From NCBI RefSeq assembly GCF_003574655.1, contig NZ_QNUM01000002.1:124001-188000 (forward strand): DNA of 64,000 nt, read 5' to 3'. The DNA comes from Cohaesibacter haloalkalitolerans (lineage in GTDB: Bacteria; Pseudomonadota; Alphaproteobacteria; Rhizobiales; Cohaesibacteraceae). The notes beneath the pieces were generated by a model, which worked only from the letters and a program-made list of their open reading frames with translations, was not told where the DNA came from and searched no databases. The position numbers and the translations under genes are program-made. Shown here piece after piece: positions 18,498 to 27,411 of this stretch (position 1 is its first letter; every line of letters starts with the position of its first letter).

Positions 18498-20483
18498 ATG
18501 TTTCTCAAATCCCGCAGGCTGGTTGCGTTTTCGCAATCTTTGAAAATTTCCCATCGTATTATCGCTCTGACCGTTATCTGTTTGCTTGGTGTGGCCATTC
18601 TTGGAACGACCAACTACCTTGGCTCACAGATGCGAACCGCTGCGATCAAGGAAGGCGAGACGGCCTCGTCGATCAAGGATATCGTTCAGCAGGTCAATCT
18701 TGCTGTGCTGAACATGCGCAGCAACGCTTCGAACTTTCTGACGGTCAACGACCGCAAATTCGCTGTCCGCTTTGATCTGGCCTATGAGGATGCCGACAGC
18801 CTGCTTAACAAGATTGAGCAACTCGACAGCGAGGGCAAGACGACCGAAGCTCTCTCAGAATTGCGCAAGGCGCTTTCCGATGACAAGGAAAGCTTTCACA
18901 AGATCGTAGACAAGAAAACCGAGATTGGCCTGTCCGATTATAGCGGCCTGCTGGGTGATCTGAACAGTATCGCCTCGGATGTCGATAGCATCATCCGCAA
19001 GTCTCGCAATCAGCAGCTGATGATCCTCGTTCTTGAAATGCGCCATCTGGAGAAAGACTTCCTCAAGACTGCCGCCGCCGACATTCTCTCGGACCTGCAG
19101 GGCAAGCAGAAGGAAATGTCCAACGCGGTTGCCACCGCGATGCTGTCTCCTGATGCTCGCAAAGCCATCATTGATGGCGTCACCACCTATGTGGAGACGA
19201 TCAACAAGATCCAGTCGATGAAGAACGAGCTGTTCTCGATGTCATCGGAAATGAACTCGCTCTACAACACGATGTCGTTCAAGTTTGCGTCCATCCGGGA
19301 ACTGGCCAGCGACAGCAACAATCAGGCGCAGGAAAAGCTGAACAAGATCGACCAGCAGGTCGCCTATATTTTTGCAGCAACGCTGGTCGGCTCGATTGTC
19401 CTCACCGTGTTGTTTGCCCTGATGCTCGGTCGCAGCATTGTCATGCCGATCCGCACCATCATCAGCTCCATGAACAATCTGGCAGAGGGTGATCGTCAGT
19501 CCGAGATCCCCTATGTGGAAGCCCGCAACGAAATGGGCGACATCGCCAAGGCCGTGGAAGTCTTCCGTCAGAATGCCATCGAGCGCGAACGTCTGAAGAC
19601 CACGACCGAGAAGGAACAGGAGGAAAGAATGCGCCGCCAGCACCGGATGGACGAACTGATCGAACAGTTCCGCGGTCTGGCACAGCAGACCATGGGCGCA
19701 GTTGCCGAAAAGACCAAGGGCATGGAAGAAATCGCCAGCACCCTGTCGGCCAACTCGACCCAGACCTCGACACAGGCCGACGCCGTGGAACGCTCTTCCA
19801 ACGAAGCGCAGGAGCATTTCCAGGCAGTTGCCGCCGCCGCCGAGGAACTGTCCGCCTCGATCAGCGAAATCGGCCGCCAGACAGAGAGTTCTTCAATCGT
19901 CATCCAGAAGGCCGTCAATACGGCAACCGCTGCTGACCAGAAGATCTCGAGCCTTGCAAACGCTGCCCAGCAGGTCGGCGAAGTCGTGACCATGATTCAG
20001 AATATTGCCGAACAGACCAACCTGCTGGCCCTGAACGCCACCATCGAGGCCGCCCGCGCCGGGGAAGCCGGCCGCGGGTTCGCCGTGGTGGCTGCAGAGG
20101 TCAAGGAACTGGCCAACCAGACCAGCAAGGCAACCGAAGAGATTTCGGGCCAGATTTCGGCCATTCAGGCCGAGACCGACGAAGCTGTGGAAGCCATTCG
20201 CGCCATCACCCAGACCATGACCGAGGTTGGTTCGACGTCCAACATGATCGCGGCGGCCGTGGAAGAACAAGGCAGTGCCACCGAGAACATCAGCGAGAAT
20301 GTCCAGCGCGCAGCCGCGGGTGCTGCCAACATCACCGAGAATATCGGCAGTGTTGCAGAAGCAGCCGGTGCAAACCTCGACTCGGCCCAGTCCGTTCTAA
20401 CGGTTTCCCACGAAATGCTGTCCCAGACACGGGAACTGCAGTCGCTGGTCAACCAGTTCCTGGAAGATGTGGCCGCCGCTTGA
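18498..20483 (+). CDS. Methyl-accepting chemotaxis protein with large helical sensor domain
   Basis: A 661-residue transmembrane chemoreceptor. TM1 is near residues 20-40 ([16 protein letters not shown]). A roughly 245-residue periplasmic region is all-helical and resembles a helical-bimodular (HBM) sensor ([10 protein letters not shown], later [10 protein letters not shown]). TM2 is near 290-315, a HAMP domain follows (SIVMPIRTI), and the signalling domain carries the conserved hairpin tip [16 protein letters not shown]. There is no C-terminal NWETF-type CheR tether. The ligand is unknown; HBM receptors of known function sense organic acids. A terminator follows immediately. Confidence 0.92.
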   Translation: MFLKSRRLVAFSQSLKISHRIIALTVICLLGVAILGTTNYLGSQMRTAAIKEGETASSIKDIVQQVNLAVLNMRSNASNFLTVNDRKFAVRFDLAYEDADSLLNKIEQLDSEGKTTEALSELRKALSDDKESFHKIVDKKTEIGLSDYSGLLGDLNSIASDVDSIIRKSRNQQLMILVLEMRHLEKDFLKTAAADILSDLQGKQKEMSNAVATAMLSPDARKAIIDGVTTYVETINKIQSMKNELFSMSSEMNSLYNTMSFKFASIRELASDSNNQAQEKLNKIDQQVAYIFAATLVGSIVLTVLFALMLGRSIVMPIRTIISSMNNLAEGDRQSEIPYVEARNEMGDIAKAVEVFRQNAIERERLKTTTEKEQEERMRRQHRMDELIEQFRGLAQQTMGAVAEKTKGMEEIASTLSANSTQTSTQADAVERSSNEAQEHFQAVAAAAEELSASISEIGRQTESSSIVIQKAVNTATAADQKISSLANAAQQVGEVVTMIQNIAEQTNLLALNATIEAARAGEAGRGFAVVAAEVKELANQTSKATEEISGQISAIQAETDEAVEAIRAITQTMTEVGSTSNMIAAAVEEQGSATENISENVQRAAAGAANITENIGSVAEAAGANLDSAQSVLTVSHEMLSQTRELQSLVNQFLEDVAAA

Positions 20484-20508
20484 CCTGACATATAAATGCA
20501 AAACAGAG

Positions 20509-20544
20509 AAACCGCCTCCGGCTTCAACCGGGGGCGGTTTTTAT
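20509..20544 (+). terminator. Intrinsic terminator of first chemoreceptor gene
   Basis: An outer stem AAACCGCC/GGCGGTTT and an inner CCGG/CCGG stem, with a CTTCAA loop and a T-rich tail. Confidence 0.9.
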
Positions 20545-20573
20545 TTGTGCGTTTTCGGGCAGGCAATCATTCT

Positions 20574-21020
20574 CTAGCGGCAAAGAGAATTGCAGGGGAT
20601 CCCGTCGTGATTGCCGTCAAGGCGGCGATTGCCGCACTGAGTGAGCTGATACTTTGCCTCTGCACAGGATGTCATCTGCTTGCAGCTTTTCTTCACCGCA
20701 CAGGAGAAAACCTCCTGCCCACCAGAGGGTTGTGCCACGGCTTTCACCGTGCCCGGCACGAAGGCTGCGCCACCACTGGCTGCAAGGCGCTGCTGAAAGA
20801 GGGCCATGGTATTGCCGCAAATGGCCTCACAAGGGATGCCGTCATGGTCAGCGTCTCGTTGTGCGTGCCCGCAAACCCGGAAGTAATAATTTGCCTCGGC
20901 ACAGGAGCGCATTTGCGAACAGAACTTCTCTACCGAGCAGGATTGGGCAAATCCCGGTCCGGTTGCTGCGATGGTCATCGCAAAGAGAAGGCATGCCATG
21001 TGGATGTGTTTGTACATCAT
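20574..21020 (-). CDS. Secreted protein with two Excalibur calcium-binding-like motifs
   Basis: A 148-residue protein with a signal peptide (residues 1-25, cleavage after GPGFA). Two Cys-rich repeats of about 40 residues follow, at about 28-68 and 107-147. Each reads C-x3-K-x-C-x-QM-x-SC-AEA-x-Y...CG...D-x-(D/N)-HDGIPC-x3-C. The DxDxDGxxCE-type loop is the Excalibur motif, an EF-hand-like calcium site; the second copy has Asn in place of an Asp. The repeats are joined by a 35-residue linker. Likely extracytoplasmic with disulfides. Function is unknown; many Excalibur domains accompany nucleases or envelope proteins. Confidence 0.75.
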   Translation of the reverse strand: MMYKHIHMACLLFAMTIAATGPGFAQSCSVEKFCSQMRSCAEANYYFRVCGHAQRDADHDGIPCEAICGNTMALFQQRLAASGGAAFVPGTVKAVAQPSGGQEVFSCAVKKSCKQMTSCAEAKYQLTQCGNRRLDGNHDGIPCNSLCR

Positions 21021-21050
21021 GCAAGCACAATAGCATCCATAGCCTAATAA

Positions 21051-21977
21051 TTAGGACTGAAATTCTTTCAGTTTGGCAGCCACTTCAAGAAGGTCCTGCC
21101 AGGCGGCCCGCTTCTGGGCAGGTGTACGCAGCAGAAAGGCGGGGTGCAGGGTGGACATGGCCGGGATCTCGCGATGTGGTCTGTCCTGCCCGCCAATGGC
21201 GTAGCTGCGCCAGCGCCCGCGCAGACGCATAATGCCATCCTTGCTGTTCAGCAACTGCTGAGCCGATGTGCCACCAAGAAAGACCAGCACCTTCGGATTG
21301 ACCAGTTCGATATGACGATGGATGAAGGGCTGCATCAGCGCCTGTTCGTCAAGACTTGGCTTGCGGTTGCCAGGTGGGCGCCAAGGCAGAATGTTGGTGA
21401 TGTAGCTGCTGGAGCGGTCGAGATGGATCGCCGCCATCATCTTGTCGAGCAACTGCCCTGCCCGTCCGACAAAGGGAACGCCCTGCAGATCCTCGTCCCG
21501 TCCCGGAGCCTCTCCGATGAACATGACGTCGGCATTGGGATTGCCATCTCCGAAAACCAGCGACTTGGCGGAGAATTTCAGGCTGCAACCGTTATAGGCG
21601 CCAAGGGTGGCTCTCAGGGCTTCAAGACTTGCGGCATTGGCGGCAAGGGCGCGTGCATCCTCGACCGTACCCTGCGTGGCGGCCGCAGCACCGGCCCGGG
21701 CTGGCGGCGCCATATTGTGCGCCGCAACATTGGACGAAGGATGGGATTGATTGCCCGCTGCCGCTGGCGTACTCCTGTTGGCAGAACCTTGCGGGGAAGA
21801 CTGCCGATTTTGTGGCGAAACCTGCGCAGATCGTGCCGTTTGGCGCGACAGCATCTGACGCTGACTTTCGGCAAATCGATCTTGCGGCGCAGCATCAACA
21901 TAGCAATCTGCCCCCATCGCCTCGTACCAGTCGAGGAGGGCTTTAAGATCATGAGATGTTGTCACCACGTTATGCAT
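21051..21977 (-). CDS. Uracil-DNA glycosylase, family 4/5 type, without iron-sulfur cysteines
   Basis: About 308 residues. The last 200 form a UDG-superfamily domain: [19 protein letters not shown] (motif with GEAPG), [31 protein letters not shown] and the C-terminal active-site segment [10 protein letters not shown]. It excises uracil from DNA. The N-terminal 100 residues are a Gln/Ser/Ala-rich linker typical of alphaproteobacterial members. The protein has only two cysteines, so the four-Cys [4Fe-4S] site of classical family-4 enzymes is not present (MQPF stands where CxPF is expected). The start is ATG 21977; a GTG three codons earlier is possible. It is divergent from etfQO. Confidence 0.85.
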   Translation of the reverse strand: MHNVVTTSHDLKALLDWYEAMGADCYVDAAPQDRFAESQRQMLSRQTARSAQVSPQNRQSSPQGSANRSTPAAAGNQSHPSSNVAAHNMAPPARAGAAAATQGTVEDARALAANAASLEALRATLGAYNGCSLKFSAKSLVFGDGNPNADVMFIGEAPGRDEDLQGVPFVGRAGQLLDKMMAAIHLDRSSSYITNILPWRPPGNRKPSLDEQALMQPFIHRHIELVNPKVLVFLGGTSAQQLLNSKDGIMRLRGRWRSYAIGGQDRPHREIPAMSTLHPAFLLRTPAQKRAAWQDLLEVAAKLKEFQS

Positions 21978-22089
21978 ATTGAACACTTGGATTCGGGCTT
22001 CTTTTTCCGCTAATGGTAATCCTTATAGGGCCAACTGCAATAAGTGTCGATAGAAAGCCTGTCTACCGGATAATGAAAAGGACCTGCAC

Positions 22090-23781
22090 ATGACAGAGGC
22101 AATAGGGACTGGGGTGAGCGAACTTCCTGAACGCGAAAGCATGGAATTCGACGTTGTGATTGTTGGTGCCGGACCTGCCGGGTTGTCTGCCGCAATACGG
22201 ATCAAACAACAGGCCGCCGAGAAGAATGAAGAAATCTCGGTGGTGGTTCTGGAAAAAGGCTCGGAAGTGGGCGCCCACATCCTTTCGGGTGCGGTGATCG
22301 ACCCGGTCGCCCTCAGCCGCCTCATTCCGGACTGGAAAGAAGATGAGAGCTGCCCGGTGAAAGTGCCGGTCAAGAAGGACAAGTTCCGTCTGCTCGGACC
22401 AGCAGGCGCCATCGGTCTTCCCGGTTTCATCATGCCGCCCTTCATGCACAATGAGGGCAACTACATCATTTCCCTTGGCAATCTGTGCCGCTGGCTGGCT
22501 GAAAAGGCCGAAGAGCTGGGCGTCGAGATCTATCCCGGTTTCGCGGCGGCCGAGCTGCTCTATGATGAAAACGGTGCCCTGCGTGGCGTGGCCACCGGCG
22601 ACATGGGAGTGGGCAAGGACGGACAGCCCAAGGACACCTACATGCGCGGCATGGAGCTTCTGGGCAAATACACCCTTATCGGCGAAGGCGTGCGCGGCTC
22701 GCTGGCCAAACAGCTGATCGCCAAATACGCGCTCGACAAGGATTGCGACGTGCCGAAATTCGGCATCGGCATCAAGGAAATCTGGGAAGTCGACCCGGCC
22801 AGGCATCAGGAAGGCCTCATCGAACACACCTTCGGCTGGCCGCTTGACAGCTCGACAGGCGGCGGCTCGTTCCTCTATCACATGGAAGACAACCAGGTGG
22901 CCGTGGGCCTTGTGGTCTATCTCAACTACAAGAACCCGTATCTGTCGCCCTTCGAGGAATTCCAGCGCTTCAAGACCCATCCGACCGTTGCGCCGCTGTT
23001 TGAAGGCGGCAAGCGCATTTCCTATGGCGCTCGCTGCATCGCTGAGGGCGGCTATCAGTCCGTCCCGCGCCTCACCTTCCCCGGCGGGGCTCTGGTCGGC
23101 TGCGCGGCCGGTTTTGTCAACGTGCCGCGCATCAAGGGTATCCATAATGCGATGGATTCGGGCATCTTCGCCGCCAACGCCGTGGTCAATGCGCTCAACG
23201 ACGGACGGGCCAATGACGAGTTGGTGGCCTTCGAGGAAGGCTGGCGCAAGGGGCCGATCGGCAAGGACCTGTTCAAGGTGCGCAACGTCAAACCGTTGTG
23301 GGCCAAATTCGGTCTGGTTGTGGGCGTCGGCCTTGGCGGGCTCGACATGTGGACCAACCAGCTGTTCGGCTTCTCCTTCTTCGGCACGCTGAAGCATGGC
23401 AAAACGGACGCCAAGGCGACCCTGCCCGCAGCCCAGTGCAAGCCGATCGACTATCCCAAGCCCGATGGCAAGCTCACCTTCGACCGCCTGAGTTCGGTCT
23501 ATCTGTCCGGAGCCAACCACGAAGAGGATCAGCCCTGCCATCTGGTGGTGGCCGACAGCGCTCTGCAGAAAAGCTCCGAGCATGATGTCTACGCCGGTCT
23601 GTCCCAGCGCTTCTGTCCGGCTGCAGTCTATGAATGGGACGAAAGCGGCGAGACGCCTGCCTACGTCATCAACGCGGCAAACTGCGTCCACTGCAAGACC
23701 TGTGACATCAAGGACCCGAACGGCAACATCACATGGACCGTCCCTGAGGGTGGCGGTGGGCCGACATACCCCAACATGTGA
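22090..23781 (+). CDS. Electron-transfer flavoprotein:ubiquinone oxidoreductase
   Basis: A 563-residue ETF-QO that passes electrons from reduced ETF (fatty-acid and amino-acid dehydrogenases) to ubiquinone in the inner membrane. The N-terminal FAD fold has VVIVGAGPAGLSAAIR. The middle contains the quinone-binding region, with a hydrophobic patch near 390-425 (GLVVGVGLGGLDMW). The C-terminus has the [4Fe-4S] ligands in FCPAAVYEW and NCVHCKTCDIKDP. AAAAGGA precedes the ATG. The C-terminal coding sequence ends TVPEGGGGPTYPNM and is repeated as DNA 105 bases downstream (see 23839-23886). Confidence 0.95.
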   Translation: MTEAIGTGVSELPERESMEFDVVIVGAGPAGLSAAIRIKQQAAEKNEEISVVVLEKGSEVGAHILSGAVIDPVALSRLIPDWKEDESCPVKVPVKKDKFRLLGPAGAIGLPGFIMPPFMHNEGNYIISLGNLCRWLAEKAEELGVEIYPGFAAAELLYDENGALRGVATGDMGVGKDGQPKDTYMRGMELLGKYTLIGEGVRGSLAKQLIAKYALDKDCDVPKFGIGIKEIWEVDPARHQEGLIEHTFGWPLDSSTGGGSFLYHMEDNQVAVGLVVYLNYKNPYLSPFEEFQRFKTHPTVAPLFEGGKRISYGARCIAEGGYQSVPRLTFPGGALVGCAAGFVNVPRIKGIHNAMDSGIFAANAVVNALNDGRANDELVAFEEGWRKGPIGKDLFKVRNVKPLWAKFGLVVGVGLGGLDMWTNQLFGFSFFGTLKHGKTDAKATLPAAQCKPIDYPKPDGKLTFDRLSSVYLSGANHEEDQPCHLVVADSALQKSSEHDVYAGLSQRFCPAAVYEWDESGETPAYVINAANCVHCKTCDIKDPNGNITWTVPEGGGGPTYPNM

Positions 23782-23800
23782 CGATCCATGGTCTCTTCTC

Positions 23801-23836
23801 GATAGGCTTTCAAGCGGCTGCACCGCTTTGCCTATC
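23801..23836. repeat. Palindrome between the two etfQO tail copies
   Basis: GATAGGC pairs with GCCTATC (7 bp), and internal AAGCGG pairs with CCGCTT around a CTGCA loop. There is no T-run, so it is not a canonical terminator. It sits exactly between the functional etfQO stop and the second tail copy. Confidence 0.6.
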
Positions 23837-23838
23837 TT

Positions 23839-23886
23839 GGGACCGTCCCCGAAGGCGGCGGTGGACCGACCTACCCCAACATGTAA
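23839..23886 (+). pseudogene. Duplicated 3' tail of etfQO
   Basis: Sixteen codons that would read GTVPEGGGGPTYPNM-stop, repeating the last fifteen codons of etfQO with its stop. Compared with the functional copy, five codons differ only synonymously (CCT/CCC, GAG/GAA, GGT/GGC, GGG/GGA, ACA/ACC), the stop is TAA instead of TGA, and only TGG/GGG changes an amino acid. There is no start codon or upstream homology, so it is a remnant. The gene's terminator lies just after this copy rather than after the functional stop. Confidence 0.8.
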
Positions 23887-23913
23887 GGGGTGTACCGTTC
23901 GGGCCAGAACGAG

Positions 23914-23941
23914 AAAAGCCGGGCTGATGACCCGGCTTTTT
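23914..23941. terminator. Bidirectional intrinsic terminator between etfQO and cheZ
   Basis: A perfect 9-bp stem AAAGCCGGG/CCCGGCTTT with a seven-base loop. T-runs on both strands let it serve the converging etfQO and cheZ genes. Confidence 0.88.
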
Positions 23942-23984
23942 CTTGTCTTTCACTCTTCCAGCATTCCTGTCGAGAAGAAGGCGC

Positions 23985-24707
23985 CTATCCGAACAGGGCG
24001 TCGATATCGTCCTGACTGCTGTCCTCTTCCTGCTTCAGCTTCTTGTTGCTGAAGTCCAGATCGGCCAGCATGGCGTCGACTTCATCCTGCTGCACCCCTT
24101 CACCGGCATGCTGCGGACCATGCAGAATCAGTTCGCGCTTGCGGCGTTCTTCGGGCGTTTCTTCATAGTAACCGGCGTCGATATCACTCATCTTCATCCG
24201 TTCGATGAATGTCGTAACGCGTCTGTCGATCACGTTGAGCGCATTGACAACCTTGGATATACGCTGCCCGGTAATATCCTGAAACGAGCAGGCCTCAAAA
24301 ATCTCGATCACCTTGTCATTGACCAGAGCAAGATAGGCATCCACGTCGCTGGGGTCAGCGCCCATGATTTCCTCGGCGGATGACATGATGATATTCGTTG
24401 CATTCTCCGTAGCCTCGACCACGGCATCAAGCTCGCGGCCAGCATCGGGAATTGCGGCATGGCGCATTTCTGAAGGACGAAGAGCGGCAATCTCGTCTTT
24501 CATGGAAGAGATCTCGCTCGCAATGGCCGTAAACTCCTGATACAGGGAGGTATCCATCGCCTGCAGATAGGAATCAAGACTTCCCGCCATCACTTCGGCC
24601 AGAGCCATGATATCATTGAGGGATATGTTTTCCCCCTTGTTCTGCTCCAGAAAAGCGACGAGTTGCGCGACTTTGTCGGCACTTAGCTGTTCTGCTTCGG
24701 CTGCCAT
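23985..24707 (-). CDS. cheZ: Protein phosphatase CheZ
   Basis: A 240-residue, largely helical protein. It has the CheZ signature FQDITGQRI (residues 142-150), the conserved segment bearing the catalytic Gln that dephosphorylates CheY-P. The extreme C-terminus SQDDIDALFG is the CheY-binding peptide. It ends the chemotactic signal by removing phosphate from CheY. The cheY gene lies upstream on the same strand (350-base gap), supporting the pair. AAGGGA precedes the ATG. Confidence 0.9.
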   Translation of the reverse strand: MAAEAEQLSADKVAQLVAFLEQNKGENISLNDIMALAEVMAGSLDSYLQAMDTSLYQEFTAIASEISSMKDEIAALRPSEMRHAAIPDAGRELDAVVEATENATNIIMSSAEEIMGADPSDVDAYLALVNDKVIEIFEACSFQDITGQRISKVVNALNVIDRRVTTFIERMKMSDIDAGYYEETPEERRKRELILHGPQHAGEGVQQDEVDAMLADLDFSNKKLKQEEDSSQDDIDALFG

Positions 24708-25056
24708 TTCAAGTTCCCTTCAGTCAAATTACTGTTTCTTCCATGACTTGGGCGCGCTTTCGTTTCCCAATATTTCTGCGTGCTCACCGCCAAAAGCGCC
24801 TGTTCCTTTTGTTCTTTCCCGTTTTGGCGAGATTGAGCGATAGGCGCTACTGTTGGCCATCAGGTTTTCCCTGCGGCTCCCCACCTGCACTGAGGCTGTG
24901 GGGTGGTCCTGATTTCCCCGGTCAAGAGGCCTGAGGCGTCTGGTCTGCCTGATGAGTGTGCCGGGCTGCAGGGCCCGGCTACTCGGCCCAACCAAACAAT
25001 CAAGATGTCTTGCAAGACCTTCCCTTCTACAAGGCGGAAGAGAAGCCCCTTCCAAC
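24708..25056. other. 349-bp spacer between cheY and cheZ
   Basis: This contains a GC-rich stem GCCGGGC/GCCCGGC at 24960-24979 with no T-run. A possible 43-codon ORF (24860-24729, minus) starts with ATG, has AGGGA 7 bases upstream and ends 21 bases before cheZ. Its codon usage is not convincing and I recognise no family, so it is not called as a gene. Confidence 0.4.
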
Positions 25057-25440
25057 CTAGTTATCGAATACGGCGTCGATCTTGGTTTTCAGGGTTGCTG
25101 CGTTGAAAGGCTTCACGATGTAGTTGTTCACACCAGCCTTCTTGGCTGCAATCACGTTTTCTGTCTTTGATTCTGCCGTCACCATGATGAATGGTGTCTT
25201 GGACAGACTGTCGCTTGCACGCACCTGTTTGAGCAGCTCGTAGCCGGTCATCGGCTCCATGTTCCAGTCGGAAATGACCAGACCATAACGGCGATCCTGC
25301 ATTTTTGCCAAAGCTTCGGTGCCATCGGCTGCATCATCCACGTCTTCAAAACCAAGCTGCTTGAGCAGGTTCTTGATAATGCGGATCATGGTCTTGTAGT
25401 CATCGACGACCAGTACTGGCATAGAAAGATCGAGGGCCAT
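25057..25440 (-). CDS. cheY: Chemotaxis response regulator CheY
   Basis: A 127-residue stand-alone receiver domain. The acidic pocket is VVDDY near residue 12-14, the phospho-acceptor Asp lies in VISDWNMEPM (about residue 57), the switch Thr is in IMVTAES and the invariant Lys in YIVKPF. Phosphorylated CheY binds the flagellar switch protein FliM. The gene starts at an ATG with GGAG 8 bases upstream and is followed by cheZ. No cheA, cheW, cheR or cheB is in this window, so the kinase is elsewhere. Confidence 0.93.
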   Translation of the reverse strand: MALDLSMPVLVVDDYKTMIRIIKNLLKQLGFEDVDDAADGTEALAKMQDRRYGLVISDWNMEPMTGYELLKQVRASDSLSKTPFIMVTAESKTENVIAAKKAGVNNYIVKPFNAATLKTKIDAVFDN

Positions 25441-26257
25441 TTGTTTACTCCAAACTCACACTGCATTGCCGCCTTGATCAGCGGAATTTTCGACTTTTCA
25501 GATTGTTGGTTATAAGTTGCTCAGGAACACGGAGATCCCTGACCTGAACTGCAGACTATCTCAAGGGTTTAAAAAAGCGGTTAACTGGCGTTCAGTCTAA
25601 AAAGACCAAATCCCTAACAAACACCCGTTTTTGTTAGTAAATCATCGGAATTTGCTTCAATATTTACTTAGTTGTAGCAATTTGTTCAGTCTTTACTAAC
25701 CTAAATTTCGATTAACCATAAGTGGTCGTCGCGGATCACAGGATTTCCGCTTTGAACACAGTGCCATTCCTCTTCAAGCGAGTTCTGACGGGGCGCTTTT
25801 CCATAGAACAATCCGCAGCAAGCCAAGCGTTGGCAGGGCATGCCGCGATAAGGGCAGGACCGTAGTCCCATCGGACAATAGCCGCCGGGAAGACCCTCGC
25901 GGAGCTTTCACGAGCCCCCATGCACTCCCCCACCAAGGCGCTCTTTGACCAGGGACGTCCTTTTATGCACAGTCTTCAAAAAGTGAATCATGGCGTCTTG
26001 AGCAGAGACTGTTCTTGCGCCTTCAGACGCCTTCTTTACCGAGTCCTTCCCGCCGAAAGAGGTCTTTCCACTTTTGCTCAATAGACCTATGCCCTGTTGA
26101 CGCGCAGCACCTTGTTGCACATGCTCAGTTTTGTTGCATTGCAAAAGGCCAAAACAGATTTCAGACCATAAAGTAAAGCAAAGCACAGCAAGACCTTTCT
26201 GATGGTAGAGCGTCATCCGCTCGGAGAGAGGGTGCTAACGACCAAGGGAGAGAGAAT
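25441..26257. other. 817-bp gene-free interval upstream of cheY
   Basis: The part next to cheY (25560-25730) is AT-rich and carries an 8-bp inverted repeat CTAACAAA/TTTGTTAG (25614-25637). Further TTAGTAAAT/ATTTACTTAG/TTTACTAACC-like boxes lie at 25633-25702, which could be a regulatory cluster. The rest (25735-26250) has higher GC. Its open frames on the minus strand (25908-26216 and 25736-25936) resemble nothing I know, and I do not call them. Confidence 0.45.
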
Positions 26258-26710
26258 ATGACCGCACCACTGCAAGGCATCACGGCGCAAACCGTCTATT
26301 ATGAAGACATGCAGATCGGACAGACGGAAAGTTTCACCCATCAGGTGTCCGAGAGCGATATCGCTGCCTTTGCCGACCTGACGGGCGATCACAATCCGGT
26401 CCATATCGACAAGGCCTATGGGGAAAGCAGTCGGTTTGGCAGCAATATCGCCCACGGGCTTTACACTGCCAGCCTGTTCTCGGCCATTCTTGGCATGCGC
26501 CTGCCCGGGCCGGGGGCGATCTATGTTTCCCAGACCCTGCAATTCAAGGCGCCGGTGCGTCCGGGGGATGCGGTTACCGTCTCGGCAACCGTCAAGGCGA
26601 AGGAAGACAAGGGACGCCGCGTCACGCTTGATTGCTGCGCCGAAGTGGACGGGGTTGTCGTGCTGTCAGGGGAAGCGACCGTCATGGCTGTCAGGAAGCC
26701 GAAGGATTGA
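26258..26710 (+). CDS. MaoC-like (R)-specific enoyl-CoA hydratase
   Basis: A 150-residue hot-dog-fold protein. The hydratase-2 motif is DLTGDHNPVHID with the catalytic Asp44 and His49 (D-x4-H), then FGSNIAHGLYTASLFS. Such PhaJ-type enzymes hydrate trans-2-enoyl-CoA to (R)-3-hydroxyacyl-CoA, often linking beta-oxidation to polyhydroxyalkanoate, but other MaoC proteins act on different acyl-CoAs. Length is typical. It converges on the PfpI gene, with a perfect stem (GGGG-CA-GCC...GGC-CA-CCCC, 26728-26748) in between that lacks a T-run. Confidence 0.86.
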   Translation: MTAPLQGITAQTVYYEDMQIGQTESFTHQVSESDIAAFADLTGDHNPVHIDKAYGESSRFGSNIAHGLYTASLFSAILGMRLPGPGAIYVSQTLQFKAPVRPGDAVTVSATVKAKEDKGRRVTLDCCAEVDGVVVLSGEATVMAVRKPKD

Positions 26711-26754
26711 CCTCAACGGCAAAGAGAGGGGCAGCCAGAGGCCACCCCTTCGGC

Positions 26755-27384
26755 TCAGGACAGTTTGACGCCGGTGCGTTTCCAGTCAAAGTCCATCTGG
26801 CGGGCAGTCTGCTCCGCCAGCCCTTCCGAGCCGAGCCTTGCGACCATCTGCAGCGCCATGTCGATGCCTGCGGAAATCCCGGCAGAGCTGATCAATGCGC
26901 CATCTTCCACCCAGCGGACATGCTCGATGATCTCGACATCCGTGTAGCGGGTACGGAAGTCGGCGATGTCCTCCCAATGGGTGGTCATGCTGCGGCCGCT
27001 CACCAGTCCCGCTTCTGCTAGAAGGAAAGCACCGGTACAGACAGATGCCAGCAGGTCCACCTCTGCTGCCCGCCTCTTTACCCAGTCGATGAGCGGCTGG
27101 TTGTCCAGATGCGGTTCATGCACACCGCCGGGCACCAGCAGGCAGGCAAGCGCGGGGCAATTGTCATAGTCGTGATCGGGCAGTACGCGATAGCCCGCGC
27201 GCGCCACCACCGGCTCCCGGTTCGCAGCAACCAGCAAAGGGGTATAAGGGAAGGCTTCTCCCCGCTTCGCGGCCACGCGCTTTGCGGTTGTGAGCACCTC
27301 GAAGGGGCCGCTGAAGTCCAGGACTTCAACCCCTTCATAAAGCAGAATGGCAATATGGCGCTCGTTCCCTTCAGTCTCGGTCAT
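26755..27384 (-). CDS. DJ-1/PfpI-family protein
   Basis: A 209-residue class I glutamine-amidotransferase-like protein. The nucleophile elbow is SVCTGAFLLAEAGL with Cys116; an acidic residue lies early (EGVEVLDFSGPFEV), and LVPGG precedes the elbow. It resembles the GlxA N-terminal domain or isonitrile hydratase (InhA), but it has no AraC-type DNA-binding domain. The reaction is therefore uncertain. It lies 27 bases downstream of the MATE gene on the same strand, so the two are probably co-transcribed. A good GGGGAAG ribosome-binding site precedes the ATG. Confidence 0.82.
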   Translation of the reverse strand: MTETEGNERHIAILLYEGVEVLDFSGPFEVLTTAKRVAAKRGEAFPYTPLLVAANREPVVARAGYRVLPDHDYDNCPALACLLVPGGVHEPHLDNQPLIDWVKRRAAEVDLLASVCTGAFLLAEAGLVSGRSMTTHWEDIADFRTRYTDVEIIEHVRWVEDGALISSAGISAGIDMALQMVARLGSEGLAEQTARQMDFDWKRTGVKLS

Positions 27385-27411
27385 TGCTGATTCTTCCCCT
27401 GTCCCCGGTTC

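Noticed and set aside
22063-23823. 586-codon open frame opposite etfQO
   Set aside because: Antisense shadow of the conserved ETF-QO gene.
25908-26216. 102-codon minus-strand frame in the interval upstream of cheY
   Set aside because: It has an ATG but no recognisable domain, no clear Shine-Dalgarno sequence and no neighbour supporting it. Conservation could rescue it.
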